NCBI GenBank assembly: GCA_963838835.1
Contig: CAWITA010000014.1
Coordinates: 124,001 to 188,000 of the forward strand
Direction of reading: 5' to 3'
DNA: 64,000 nucleotides
DNA from: Bog-473 sp963838835
Lineage (GTDB): Bacteria; Actinomycetota; Acidimicrobiia; Acidimicrobiales; RAAP-2
The first letter of the stretch is position 1. Every line of letters begins with the position of its first letter. Both the position numbers and the translations under genes were made by a program. Under the pieces are notes generated by a model. The model did no database searches and was not told the origin of the DNA. It saw only the letters and a list, made by a program, of their open reading frames with translations. This document shows, piece by piece, positions 34,189-44,162 of the stretch.

Positions 34189-35956
34189 TTGACCCCAGCG
34201 CCGCAGACACGGAACCAGAACGTCGATCAGGTGCTAGCTCCCGTGGTTTCGGACGGGGCACCGATGTCTGTGGACGCGCCGCCGCGCCGGTCCGGTCCCG
34301 TCGATCCCCGCCTCCTGCACTACACGCGGGGAACTCGCCGTTACCTAGTGCTGACCGTTGCACTCGGTGGCGTGACCGCCGGTCTGGTGCTGGCCCAGGC
34401 GTGGTTGATCGCCAACACGATCTCCGATGTCGTCGTACACCATCACGGCGTGGCACAGGTCCGCACGCTGGTGCTGCTCCTGGCCGTGGTCATCCTCGGC
34501 CGCTCGCTGGTGGCCTGGCTCGGAGAACGCGCCGCCCAGCGTGCCTCTGCATCGGCCAAGTCGGATCTGCGGACCGCCCTGGTGGATCGGATCGTCCAAC
34601 TCGGTCCCGCGGGCATCGACCGGGAGCGCTCCGGCCGCCTGGCGGTGATGGCAACCAGTGGCATCGATGCCTTGGACAGCTACTTCGCCCGGTACCTCCC
34701 GCAGCTGTTTCTGGCCGTCATCGTCCCGGTCACCGTCATCGTCGTGGTGTTGGGTGCCGACTGGATATCGGCGGTGATCATCGCGGTCACGGTGCCGCTG
34801 ATCCCGTTGTTCATGGCGCTTGTCGGAGCCTCGACGAAGGTTCGGATGCGACGGCAGGCCCGGCTGCTCCAGCGACTGGCCGGCCACTTCCTCGACGTGG
34901 TGGCCGGCCTGCCGACCCTCAAGGTCTTCGGGCGGGCCAAGGCCCAGGTGGCGGCGGTGCGCGACATCACGAACCGCTATCGCACCGCGACCATGGCCAC
35001 CTTGAAGGTGGCGTTTCTCTCGTCGCTCATCCTCGAGCTGCTGGCCACGTTCTCGGTCGCGCTCGTGGCCGTGGCCGTCGGCCTTCGGCTGCTCGGTGGC
35101 CACGTGAGCTTCGCCACCGCCCTGTTCGTCCTCATCTTGGCGCCCGAGGCCTACCTTCCGCTCCGCCTCCTCGGGACGAACTACCACGCCAGCGCCGAGG
35201 GGATGAAGGCGGCCGAGGACGTCTTCGAGGTCCTCGAGCGACCAGTACCGGCCCGGGGCTGCCGGCGGGATGTTCCCGACCCGTCCACCTCGTTGCTGCG
35301 GATCGACCGGCTCCAGGTCTGCTATCCGGGCCGCACGCTCCCGGCCCTCCGCGACGTCTCTCTCTCGGTCGGGCCCGGGGAGGTGGTGGCGATCGCCGGT
35401 CCCAGCGGTTGCTGGCAAGTCCAGCCTGCTCGCCGTTCTCCTCGGCCTGGTTCCCGCCTCGCGCGGCTCGGTCAGCGTCGGCGGCATCGATCTGGCCGAC
35501 CTCGACCCCGATGCGTGGAGGACCCGTGTGGCCTGGGTCCCGCAGCGCCCGCACCTCTTCGCCCGCTCCATTGCCGACAACGTGCGACTCGGCCGACCCG
35601 ACGCCACCGAGCACGACCTTCGGTCGGCCATCAGCGACGCCGGGCTTGACGACGTGGTGGCCGGACTTCCCGAGGGACTGGCGACCATGCTGGGCACCGA
35701 GGGAGCCGGGCTGTCGGCGGGGGAGCGCCAACGGGTTGCCCTGGCGCGGGCCTTCCTGCGGGATGCGCCACTTCTGCTCCTCGACGAGCCGACGGCAAAT
35801 CTCGATGGCGCGACCGAGGAAAGCGTGTTGTCCGCCGTGCGGCGCCTGATGATCGGTCGCACCGTCGTGATGGCGGCCCACCGGCCGTCACTGCTGGCCG
35901 TGAGCGACCGCGTGGTCCGACTGGCACCGCCCGTTGCCGCTGAGGTGGCGTCGTGA
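34189..35956 (+). CDS. cydD: Thiol reductant ABC exporter subunit CydD (one frameshift)
   Basis: About 588 residues. Six membrane helices in the first 320 residues (ALGGVTAGLVLAQAWLIANT, LFLAVIVPVTVIVVVLGADW) form the ABC export domain. The ATPase has Walker A GPSGAGKSSLLAVLLG, the signature LSAGERQRVALARAF and Walker B LLLLDEPTANLDG. One extra T at 35410 (AGCGGTTGCTGGC) breaks the frame inside Walker A. CydDC exports glutathione/cysteine-type thiols needed for bd oxidase assembly. TTG 34189 opens the frame; ATG 34264 (MSVDAPPRRSGPVDPRLL) is also possible. The stop overlaps the GTG start of cydC. Confidence 0.9.
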
Positions 35957-37827
35957 CCACAGACCGAGCGCGGACCGGGGCGGGGCCGACGAGCTGGCCC
36001 CGGTGGGGCGGACCTTGGCCATCGCCCGTCCGGCGTCACGGCCGGATGCTCTTGGCGACGCTCCTCGGCGCCGGCGCCATCGCCGCCGACATCGGGCTCC
36101 TCGGCACCGCGGCCTGGCTGATTTCGAAGGCGGCCCAGCACCCCAACGAGGCCACCCTGGCGGTGGCCATCGTGGCCGTCCAGTTCTTCGGGTTGTCCCG
36201 TGGATTCCTCCGCTACGAGGAGCGCCTGGTCGGCCACGATGCCGCCTTCCGACTGCTCGCCGACCTGCGGGTGAGGGTCTACCAACGGCTGGAGCGACTG
36301 GCGCCCTCGGGCCTGCCTTCGTTCCGGCGCGGCGACCTGCTGGCCCGCATCGTCCAGGACGTCGACTCGCTGCAGGACCTGGTCCTCCGGGTCGTTCCCC
36401 CGTTCGGCATCGCCCTGGTCGTGGGCGTCTCGACCGTCGTCCTGCTGTGGTGGATGCTGCCGGCCGCCGCGGTGATCCTGGCCGTGTCCCTGGTGCTGGC
36501 GGCCACCGTCGTGCCCTGGCTCACCGGGTTGCTGGCCCGGCGCCGCGAGGCGCGGTTCGCCGCCGTGCGGGGTGACCTCGGGGCGGCCATGGTCGACCTC
36601 ACCGAGGGCACGGCGGAACTGATCGCCTTCGGCGCCGCCGACGTTCACGTCCGGACCATCCGGAACCAGGACGCCGAACTGACCGCCATCGCCTCGGCCT
36701 CGGCCCGGACCGCAGGCATCGGACTGGCGCTGACGACGCTCCTGGCCGGCCTGGCCTGCTGGGGTTGCCTCATGGTCGGCGTCCCCGCCGTGCTGTCCGG
36801 CCGGCTCGGGGGCACGGAGTTGGCGGTCATCACGCTCATCCCCCTGGCCGCCTTCGAGCTGGTGGTCGGTCTTCCTGTGGCCACCCAGACCCTGCAGCGG
36901 GTGCGTCAGGCCGCGGCGCGGGTCTTCGAGGTGCTCGACGCTCCGGTGCCCATCCCCGATCCCGAGATGGCCGTCGCACTGCCCGGCCCGCCCTACGAGC
37001 TGGAGGTGCGATCGGTGTGGGCCGCGCTACCCGGGTGCTGTGTCACCCGCTCTCGGTGAGGTGGACTTCTCGCTTCCCCCGGGCGGCGCGTGGCGGTCGT
37101 GGGGCCGAGCGGCGCGGGCAAGTCGACCCTGGCCGCGATCCTGGTCGGCTTCTTGCGATGTCGGGCCGGCTCCATCACCTTGTCCGGCGTGCCGACGGAG
37201 CAGTTGTCCGGCGACGACCTCCGCACCGTGGTCGGGCCTGGTCGGCCAGGACGCCTACCTCTTCGACACCACGGTGGCCGACAATCTGCGCGTCGGGAGG
37301 CGCGACGCCACCGACGACCAGCTGCGCGACGTGCTCGAGCGGGTCGGGTTGGCCGACCTGGCTCGGCGACCTCCCCCGGGGCCTGGCGACCGAAGTCGGG
37401 ACTCACGGGGCCCGCCTGTCGGGGGGTCAGCGCCAGCGGCTGGCCGTGGCCCGAGCTCTGCTGGCCGACTTCCCGGTGCTCGTGCTCGATGAGCCGGCCG
37501 AGCACCTCGAACCTGCGGCCGCCGACGCGCTGACGGCCGACCTCTTGGACGTGACCGACGGACGCTCACTCGTCCTCGTCACCCACCGTCTGGTCGGGCT
37601 CGAGTCCGTCGACGAGATCCTGGTCATGGAGTGCGGCCGGGTCGTCGAACGAGGGCACCCACGACGAGCTGCTCGGCCGGGCGGGGCGTTACTCCGACCT
37701 CTGGTGGGAGGAGATGAGGACCGAGCGCTACGCCCGATTGCCCGAAGAAACACTTCAGCATGGCCAGCCACCATCGACGACCGCCCTCTGCGAGGTCGCC
37801 CTGAACGACGGGAGCCTCATCTCATGA
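35953..37827 (+). CDS. cydC: Thiol reductant ABC exporter subunit CydC (frameshifted)
   Basis: About 620 residues. Membrane domain: ATLLGAGAIAADIGLLGTAA, QFFGLSRGFLRYEERLVGHD and LARIVQDVDSLQDLVLRVVP (typical CydC). ATPase: VAVVGPSGAGKSTLAAILVG, LSGGQRQRLAVARALL and VLVLDEPAEHLEP. Frame breaks: an extra G near 37024, a missing G near 37086, an extra C near 37238, an extra C near 37358 and an extra G near 37654; between them the family sequence is continuous. GTG 35953 overlaps the end of cydD, and the TGA at 37825 overlaps the ATG of cydA. Confidence 0.88.
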
Positions 37828-39264
37828 CCACCGACCTCGCCCGGTGGCAGTTCGCTACCACCAGCATCTACCACTTCCTGTTCGTGCCGGTCACCATCGG
37901 CCTGGCCTTCCTGGTGGCGCTACTGCAGACGAGCTGGTACAGGAACGACAACCCGACCTTCAAGCGGCTCACCAAGTTCTTCGGGACCCTGCTGCTGATC
38001 AACGTGGCCGTCGGCGTCGTGACCGGGTCTGGTCCAGGAGTTCGAGTTCGGGATGAACTGGTCGAACTACTCCCGCTTCGTCGGCAACATCTTCGGCGGC
38101 CCGCTGGCCATGGAGGGTCTGGTGGCCTTCTTCCTCGAGTCCACCTTCCTGGGCATCTGGATCTTCGGGTGGGACCGTCTCTCGAAGAAGCTGCACCTGA
38201 CCTGCATCTGGCTCGTGGCGGGAGCCTCCATGCTGTCGGCCCTGTTCATCATGGCGGCCAACTCGTGGATGCAGCACCCGGTCGGGCTACGTGATGAACT
38301 CCCAGCACCAGCCCCAGCTCACCGACATCTGGGCCCTGTTCACCAATCCGGTGTTCCTGTGGGCCTACCCGCACGTGATCCTGGCGTCACTGGTGACCGG
38401 TGCCATCATCATGCTGGCGTTCTCCGCCTGGCACCTGAGGCGCAAGAGCTCCGTCGACCGCCTTCCGCCGGACCGCCATCATCTCGCTGGCCGTCCTCGC
38501 CCCGGCCGTCTTCGTCAACATGTTCATCGGGAGCGAGCTCGGGTGTCGTCGAGGGCAAGTACCAGCCGATGAAGATCGCCGCCGCCGAGGCGCTGTGGAC
38601 CACCTGTCCGTCGCACTGCCCCTTCTCGCTCTTCCAGATCGGGGGTGGCAACAACGACGAGACGCCCACCCAGATCTGGGAGATCCCCGACCTGCTGTCG
38701 ATTCTCGCCACCAACCACGTCGACGGCGAGGTCCAGGGCCTCAACAACCTGCAGGCCCAGTACGTGAAGGAGTACGGGCCGGGCAACTACATCCCCAACG
38801 TCTTCATCCAGTACTGGGGCATGCGGGTCATGGCCTACATCGCGGCGCTGATCGCGCTGTTCGCGCTGTGGGGGCTCTGGCTCATCCGCCGCAAGACCCT
38901 CGAGCAAAGCCAAGTGGTTCCTCCTCATCGCCCCGTGGTTCGCCATCGCTCCCGTTCCTCATGAACACGGCCGGATGGCTGCTGACGGAGAGTGGCCGAC
39001 AACCCTGGATCGTCCAGGGCCTGATGAAGACGTCCCAGGCCGCGTCACCCTCGGTGACGTCCACCGACATCTGGATCAGCCTGACCGTCTTCGTGCTCCT
39101 GTACCTCTCACTGGGGGTGGCCGACGTCTACCTGATGATCCACTACGGCCGTCATGGAGTTGGAACCGAGCCCGGCGGAGCGCGATGACGACGGCGGCGG
39201 CTCCGACGACGGGAGCCCAGCGGACGAGTCCGAAGACGACCGGGTCCCGGCCCTCATCTACTAG
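37824..39264 (+). CDS. cydA: Cytochrome bd ubiquinol oxidase subunit I (frameshifted)
   Basis: About 478 residues. ARWQFATTSIYHFLFVPVTI carries the N-terminal heme-ligating His; also MNWSNYSRFVGNIFGGPLAM, FFLESTFLGIWIFGWDRL, NSWMQHPVGYV, TESGRQPWIVQGLMKTSQAA and a final membrane helix LTVFVLLYLSLGVADVYLMI. These identify the quinol-oxidising subunit of the high-affinity terminal oxidase. Extra single bases near 38028, 38286, 38459, 38543, 38911 and 38953, with one more near 39150, break the frame; the corrected frame is uninterrupted. The acidic tail ends at TAG 39262. It starts with ATGA overlap to cydC. Confidence 0.9.
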
Positions 39265-39273
39265 GAGACGACA

Positions 39274-40350
39274 ATGGTCCATCTCAACAACATCTGGTTC
39301 GTGATCGTCGCCATCTTCTGGGTGGGGTTCTTCGTCCTCGAGGGGTTCGACTTCGGCGTGGGGATGCTGCACTCGTTCGTCGGGAAGAACGATGTCGAGC
39401 GTCGCATCGTCGTCAACTCCATCGGGCCCATCTGGGACGGGAACGAGGTGTGGCTGATCGTGGCCGGCGGCGGCGATCTTCGCCGCGTTCCCGTCGTGGT
39501 ACGCCACGATGTTCTCCACCTTCTATCTCGTCACTGGTGATCGTCCTGCTGGCCCTGATCGTGCGCGGGGTCTCCTTCGAGTACCACCGCAAGATCGACG
39601 ACCCGCGGTGGCGGTCGACCTGGAGGTGGTCGCTGACCCTCGGAAGCGCGCTCATCCCCTTCCTGCTCGGCACCGCCCTCGGCGATCTCCTCCACGGGCT
39701 GCCCATCGACTCCGTCGCACAACTACACGGGCAGCTTCTTCGGCCTGCTGGTCCCTTACGGGCTCTACACCGGCCTCACGCTGACCGTGCTCTGCCTGTT
39801 CCTCGGCGCTGCCTACCTCACGCTCAAGACCGAAGGAGCGCTGCACGATCGGGTGGCGCGTCTGTCGGGCCGACTCGGTTGGTTGGCGGCGGTGATCACC
39901 TTCGGCTGGCTGACCTGGAGTCACGTCGGCCTCGGTTCGGGCTTCGTTCCCAACCCCATCGACGCGCTGGCGCTCGTCGCGGTGCTCGGCGGCGCCTGGC
40001 TCGCCGAATCCCGCGCGGAAGGCTGGGCGTTCGCGGCCGCAGCGACCGCCATCGGCGGCATGGTGGGGTCGATCTTCTTCGAGCTCTTCCCGCGGGTGAT
40101 GGTGTCCAGCACGAACGCGGCCTACAACCTCACGGTGGCCAACTCGGCCAGCCCGTCGTACACGCTCAAGGTGATGACCGTGGTGGCGGTCATCTTCTTC
40201 CCGGTGGTCCTCCTCTACCAGGGATGGAGCCTCTACGTCTTCCGCAAACGGATTAGCGGAGGGACTTCCGCTGCGGTGGCTGCTCCCGTAGGGCCTGACG
40301 TCCCACCCACCGCCCCGAAACAGCCCCGGATCGCTGCGTCCGGCGAGTAG
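39274..40350 (+). CDS. cydB: Cytochrome bd ubiquinol oxidase subunit II (frameshifted)
   Basis: About 358 residues. IFWVGFFVLEGFDFGVGMLH, IGPIWDGNEVWLIVAGGAIF and YTGSFFGLLVPYGLYTGLTL are hallmark CydB segments; about eight membrane helices. Extra single bases near 39475, 39533 and 39716 break the frame. The second half (AYLTLKTEGALHDRVARLSG to the TAG at 40348) is unbroken. It pairs with CydA to bind the heme b/d centre and reduce O2. Gene order here is cydD-C-A-B, the reverse of the common A-B-D-C arrangement. Confidence 0.9.
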
Positions 40351-40395
40351 CGATTTCCGGACCGACTCCCATCGCCACCGGAATACTCTGTCCGC

Positions 40396-41334
40396 ATGTC
40401 CGATGCCTGCTGCGCTCCTCGTCGCGGGGGCGAACCTCGAGAGAAGGACCGGATGGGCGATGCGCCGGCGGCTGGGGGACGGGCCTGCGGCATGCTGGTA
40501 ACGGTCCCCGGAGGTCGTTACCGGATGGGTGACGAATCGGAGTGGTCCTACCCCGGCGATGGGGAGGGACCCGTTCATGAGGTCGAGCTCACCACATTCC
40601 GGATCGACCGCTATGCGGTGAGCAATCGACAGTTCGCCGAGTTCGTCGACGCCACCGGGTGGCGGACTGACGCCGAGAGGTTCGAATGGTCCTTCGTCTT
40701 TGGCGGCCTGCTCCCTGACGATTTTCCTCCCACCCGGGGAGTTGAGAGCGCTCCGTGGTGGCGCCAGGTCATGGGGGCCGACTGGCGCCATCCGGAGGGA
40801 CCGCGCTCGGACGTCTCGTCCCGTCCGGATCATCCCGTCGTCCACGTCTCGTGGAACGACGCTCAGGCTTATTGCGCCTGGACTGGAACGCGATTGCCGA
40901 CGGAGGCCGAGTGGGAGGTCGCCGCCCGGGGCGGCCTCGAAGGGCGGCCGTTCCCCTGGGGGGGCCAACTCGAACCTGGGGGAAGCCACCAGATGAACGT
41001 CTTCCAAGGCGAGTTTCCGGGAGCGAATACCGGGGCCGACGGGTACCTCGGCACCGCCCCGGTCGATGCATTCGACCCCAACGGGTATGGCCTGCACAAC
41101 GTGTGCGGCAACGTCTGGGAGTGGTGTGCCGACTGGCTGGACGTGCAGTACTACCCAACCTCTCCCGTCCAAGCACCCCCGGGGCCGTCCTCCGGCACAT
41201 CGCGCGTCCAGCGCGGCGGTTCCTACCTGTGCCACTCGTCGTATTGCCGCCGTTACCGGGTGTCCGCCCGCTCCGGCAATGAGCCGGACAGCTCAAGCGC
41301 CAATGTGGGGTTCCGGGTGGCGATGGATTCATAA
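40396..41334 (+). CDS. Formylglycine-generating enzyme (SUMF1)
   Basis: 312 residues, unbroken. MLVTVPGGRYRMGDESEW, FRIDRYAVSNRQFAEFVDAT, VVHVSWNDAQAYCAWTGTRL, PTEAEWEVAARGGLEGRPF and VCGNVWEWCADW are canonical. The copper-binding catalytic pair is Cys279 and Cys284 in RGGSYLCHSSYCRRYR, the spacing of bacterial FGE. The enzyme oxidises the Cys of CxPxR sulfatase motifs to formylglycine, and the likely client is the arylsulfatase at 31609. ATG 40396 is used, 46 bp after cydB, so it could be co-transcribed. Unlike the SUMF1 protein at 28495 it keeps the active Cys pair and lacks a signal peptide. Confidence 0.95.
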   Translation: MSDACCAPRRGGEPREKDRMGDAPAAGGRACGMLVTVPGGRYRMGDESEWSYPGDGEGPVHEVELTTFRIDRYAVSNRQFAEFVDATGWRTDAERFEWSFVFGGLLPDDFPPTRGVESAPWWRQVMGADWRHPEGPRSDVSSRPDHPVVHVSWNDAQAYCAWTGTRLPTEAEWEVAARGGLEGRPFPWGGQLEPGGSHQMNVFQGEFPGANTGADGYLGTAPVDAFDPNGYGLHNVCGNVWEWCADWLDVQYYPTSPVQAPPGPSSGTSRVQRGGSYLCHSSYCRRYRVSARSGNEPDSSSANVGFRVAMDS

Positions 41335-41460
41335 ATCAGCTAACCGCAGGTCAGGCATCGTTCGCGAAGGAGGGACGGCGAGGGCCCTCAGCGTCGCGAC
41401 CCGAGTTTGGTCCGACCAGCAGCATCTGGGCGCCACCGACGGGTGTTCACGGAACGTGAA

Positions 41461-41479
41461 ATCGCCCTCTTCGGGTGAT
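41461..41479. promoter_or_regulatory. Palindromic operator candidate, site 5
   Basis: ATCGCCC-TCTT-CGGGTGAT, 34 to 52 bp upstream of the DUF2252 start. One base in each arm differs from sites 1 and 3, but the changes are near-symmetric and the spacing is kept. Confidence 0.55.
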
Positions 41480-41512
41480 GGTGACGGACGAGAGCGGCGC
41501 GACGGTAGCTGT

Positions 41513-42994
41513 ATGCCGAATCAAGGAAGCACCAATGCGAGAGGTCCCTCTATCGAACAGACGTCCGCCACCGGCCACTTGTCGACTGAGGAGCGCTTGG
41601 CTTTGGGCAAGGCATCCCGTGCCGCAGCCCCAAGGGCTACCCACGAGATATGGGAGGAGTCTTCGACACGACCTGATCCGGTGACCCTGCTCGAGAGCCA
41701 GGCGGAGTCACGGGTCCAAGAGCTGGTACCCATTCGCTACGGCCGAATGCTGGTCTCTCCATTCACCTTCTTTCGGGGTGCAGCACTGATCATGGCGTCC
41801 GATCTGGCCACGACCCCGCGCTCCGGCCTGACCGTCCAGGCCTGCGGGGACGCCCACCTGAGCAACTTCGGTGTCTTCGCCTCGGCGGAGCGGAATCTGG
41901 TCTTCGACGTGAATGACTTCGACGAGACACTTCCCGGCCCGTGGGAATGGGATGTGAAGAGGTTGGCGGCAAGTCTGGCCATTGCCGGGCGTGATCGCGG
42001 ATTCTCTGACCAAGAGCGCACTGACGTGGTGCTCGATGCAGTCTCCGGCTACCGCACGGAGATGGCGAAGTTGGCCACCATGAAGGATCTCGACGTGTGG
42101 TATGCCCGTATGGATATCGAAAAGGTGCTGAGCGATCTGGGCGATGAGCTCGGACTGACCGCAAAGAAGCACGACGACCATTCCCTGTCCAAGGCCAAGG
42201 TCCGGGCCGACAAGACGCTGGCCAAGGCACGTACCCGCGACAGTATGCAGGCCTTGGACAAGCTCACCCACGTTGTCGACGGGGAGACACGGTTCGTGAG
42301 TGATCCTCCTCTGCTGGTCCCCATCGACGAGCTTCTTTCCGAGGACCAAAGCGCTCTTCTGACCGAACGGATGCACGAACTTCTGAATAGTTACCGACAC
42401 ACCCTCCAGAGCGACCGACGACACTTGCTCGAGCAGTTCCGGTTCGTCGGTATCGCCCGCAAGGTGGTCGGCGTCGGCAGCGTCGGGACCAGGGCCTGGG
42501 TCGTCTTGATGGTGGGGAGCGACGGACAGGATCCGTTGCTGCTCCAGGCCAAAGAGGCGCAACGGTCAGTGCTGGCAGAATTCGCCGGCGAGAGCGACTA
42601 CGTAAACCAGGGCGAGCGGGTCGTGGCCGGCCAGCACCTGATGCAGGCGTCGAGCGACATTTTCCTCGGATGGGACCAGGTCGAGGGCATCGATGGCGTG
42701 CCCCGGGACTTCTACATTCGCCAGCTGCGGGATTGGAAGGGCTCGGTCGATACCGATCAGATGACTCCTCAGTCCATGGCCGTCTACGGCCGGTTGTGCG
42801 GGTGGACCCTGGCCCGAGCTCATGCCCGATCGGGCGACCGGATCGCCATTGCCGCCTACCTCGGATCCGGCAAGTCCTTCGACAACGCCATCGCCTCGTT
42901 CTCCGAGTCCTACGCCGATCAGAACCAGCGAGACTTCGAGGCGTTGCAGAAGGCCGCTGCCGATGGACGCATCGTCGTCGAGTCCGGATTGTGA
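41513..42994 (+). CDS. DUF2252 family protein
   Basis: 493 residues, intact. The family signatures are RMLVSPFTFFRGAALIMASD, ACGDAHLSNFGVFASAERNL and FDVNDFDETLPGPWEWDVKR; the GDAHLSN and DVNDFDE parts resemble kinase-like phosphotransfer active sites. The later region (FYIRQLRDWKGSVDTDQM and GWTLARAHARSGD) completes the fold. Activity is unproven. ATG 41513 is used because the upstream frame overlaps the FGE gene in another frame. Palindrome site 5 lies at promoter distance. Confidence 0.9.
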   Translation: MPNQGSTNARGPSIEQTSATGHLSTEERLALGKASRAAAPRATHEIWEESSTRPDPVTLLESQAESRVQELVPIRYGRMLVSPFTFFRGAALIMASDLATTPRSGLTVQACGDAHLSNFGVFASAERNLVFDVNDFDETLPGPWEWDVKRLAASLAIAGRDRGFSDQERTDVVLDAVSGYRTEMAKLATMKDLDVWYARMDIEKVLSDLGDELGLTAKKHDDHSLSKAKVRADKTLAKARTRDSMQALDKLTHVVDGETRFVSDPPLLVPIDELLSEDQSALLTERMHELLNSYRHTLQSDRRHLLEQFRFVGIARKVVGVGSVGTRAWVVLMVGSDGQDPLLLQAKEAQRSVLAEFAGESDYVNQGERVVAGQHLMQASSDIFLGWDQVEGIDGVPRDFYIRQLRDWKGSVDTDQMTPQSMAVYGRLCGWTLARAHARSGDRIAIAAYLGSGKSFDNAIASFSESYADQNQRDFEALQKAAADGRIVVESGL

Positions 42995-43162
42995 CCGGCG
43001 TGTCAGGTTCTCCACTGTCCGACGGGATGACGGGTCAAGCCGCTAGGACCCGTTGTGCCGCAGAGCGTCGCCAGCTCACAGGGTGAATCACCCGATGAGG
43101 ATGAGGATTTCGGCGGCGGTGAGTCGTAATCTGGAAGGACACGAAAGGTGAGGACCGACAAC

Positions 43163-43585
43163 ATGACCATAGGACCAGTCGAATACATCATCGTGGGGTT
43201 CCCCGGAAACGAGTTCAACGGTGAGATCGCCCCAGAGTTGCTGGCTCTTGTCGAGACGGGCACGATCCGGATCCTCGACCTGATCTTTATCGGCAAGGAT
43301 GCCGATGGCTCAGTCGTCGCCTTTGAGATCGACGAGCTGGACGCGGCGGCGGGATTCGCTGGGTTGGACGGCGACGTCGGAGGCGTCATCAGCCCCGAGG
43401 ACATCGAGTACGCCGCCGCAGCACTCGAACCGAACTCATCGGCTGCGCTGTTGATCTGGGAGGATCTCTGGGCGGCACCCTTCGCCGAGGCGGTGCGCAA
43501 CTCCAACGGAGTCCTGCTCGAGGGTGCCCGCATGCCGCACGAGCTCATTGCACCGCTGCTGGCGGATCTGCCGCCTGCAGTCTGA
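43163..43585 (+). CDS. DUF6325 family protein
   Basis: 140 residues. The start MTIGPVEYIIVGFPGNEFNG, the middle LVETGTIRILDLIFIGKDAD and the ending EGARMPHELIAPLLADL match the DUF6325 family of unknown function, often found next to SHOCT proteins as here. ATG 43163 is preceded by GAGG at about 10 bases; GTG 43148 would add five residues. A weak half-match to the operator palindrome (ATCACCC at 43087) lies upstream. Confidence 0.85.
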   Translation: MTIGPVEYIIVGFPGNEFNGEIAPELLALVETGTIRILDLIFIGKDADGSVVAFEIDELDAAAGFAGLDGDVGGVISPEDIEYAAAALEPNSSAALLIWEDLWAAPFAEAVRNSNGVLLEGARMPHELIAPLLADLPPAV

Positions 43586-43610
43586 GTCATACCGAGATAG
43601 GAGATCCGAC

Positions 43611-43877
43611 ATGATGAGAAGGCGTCCCATCGCGAGGGCAGCGGTTCGAACGACTGCGGTGGTTGGAACCGCCGCCGTGGTAGGTGGGCACATGGCGAAC
43701 AAGCAGGCGGCCCAGGCCCAGCAGGCTGCACCGGAGGCCCCGGCTGCTCCAGCACCGGAACCGGCCGCTGCGGCTCCCGACCCCGTCGAGCAGCTGACCC
43801 AGCTGGCCGCGCTCAAGGACTCGGGGGCACTGACCGAGGCGGAATTCGAAGCAGAGAAAGCCAAGATCCTGGGCTAG
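43611..43877 (+). CDS. SHOCT-domain protein
   Basis: 88 residues. A basic N-terminus with a hydrophobic stretch (TTAVVGTAAVVGGHMA), then an Ala/Pro/Gln-rich linker (APEAPAAPAPEPAAAAPDP), then SHOCT: VEQLTQLAALKDSGALTEAE and FEAEKAKILG. It follows DUF6325 by 25 bp with GGAGAT before ATG 43611, so the two form an operon. Related at its C-terminus to the SHOCT protein at 24992. Confidence 0.88.
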   Translation: MMRRRPIARAAVRTTAVVGTAAVVGGHMANKQAAQAQQAAPEAPAAPAPEPAAAAPDPVEQLTQLAALKDSGALTEAEFEAEKAKILG

Positions 43878-44162
43878 GCAAAGGTTGCCCGATCACTGAG
43901 CGGACAACTGTCTAACGCCAGCGGGTGATCACGTGCTGAGGGTGCTTACTCCAGGCGCGGGCGTGAAAGTTAAACCGGCTCGGTCTTCAGCAAGGCTGTG
44001 ACGCACATGAACACCAACGGGCGAAGAAGAGCTGTCGAGGCGCTCAGGACGACGATGCGGAACCTCCCTGGCCTGCTCGCCCAGCGCTCCACGCCCGAAG
44101 TCGGACTCCATCGCCCTCCGTGCGCACCTGTTCCAATTGTCGCGGGCATCGGTAGGGAAGCG

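Noticed and set aside
34345..36648. A 767-codon open frame on the minus strand
   Set aside because: It lies opposite cydD and cydC and has only Gly/Asp/His/Arg-rich composition with no family features. High-GC antisense shadow.
39652..41235. A 527-codon open frame on the minus strand
   Set aside because: It is antisense to cydB and the formylglycine-generating enzyme gene, whose motifs are unmistakable.
43087..43105. A further copy of the shared palindrome before DUF6325
   Set aside because: The left arm ATCACCC matches, but the right side reads AGGATGAG. Too weak to call as a site.
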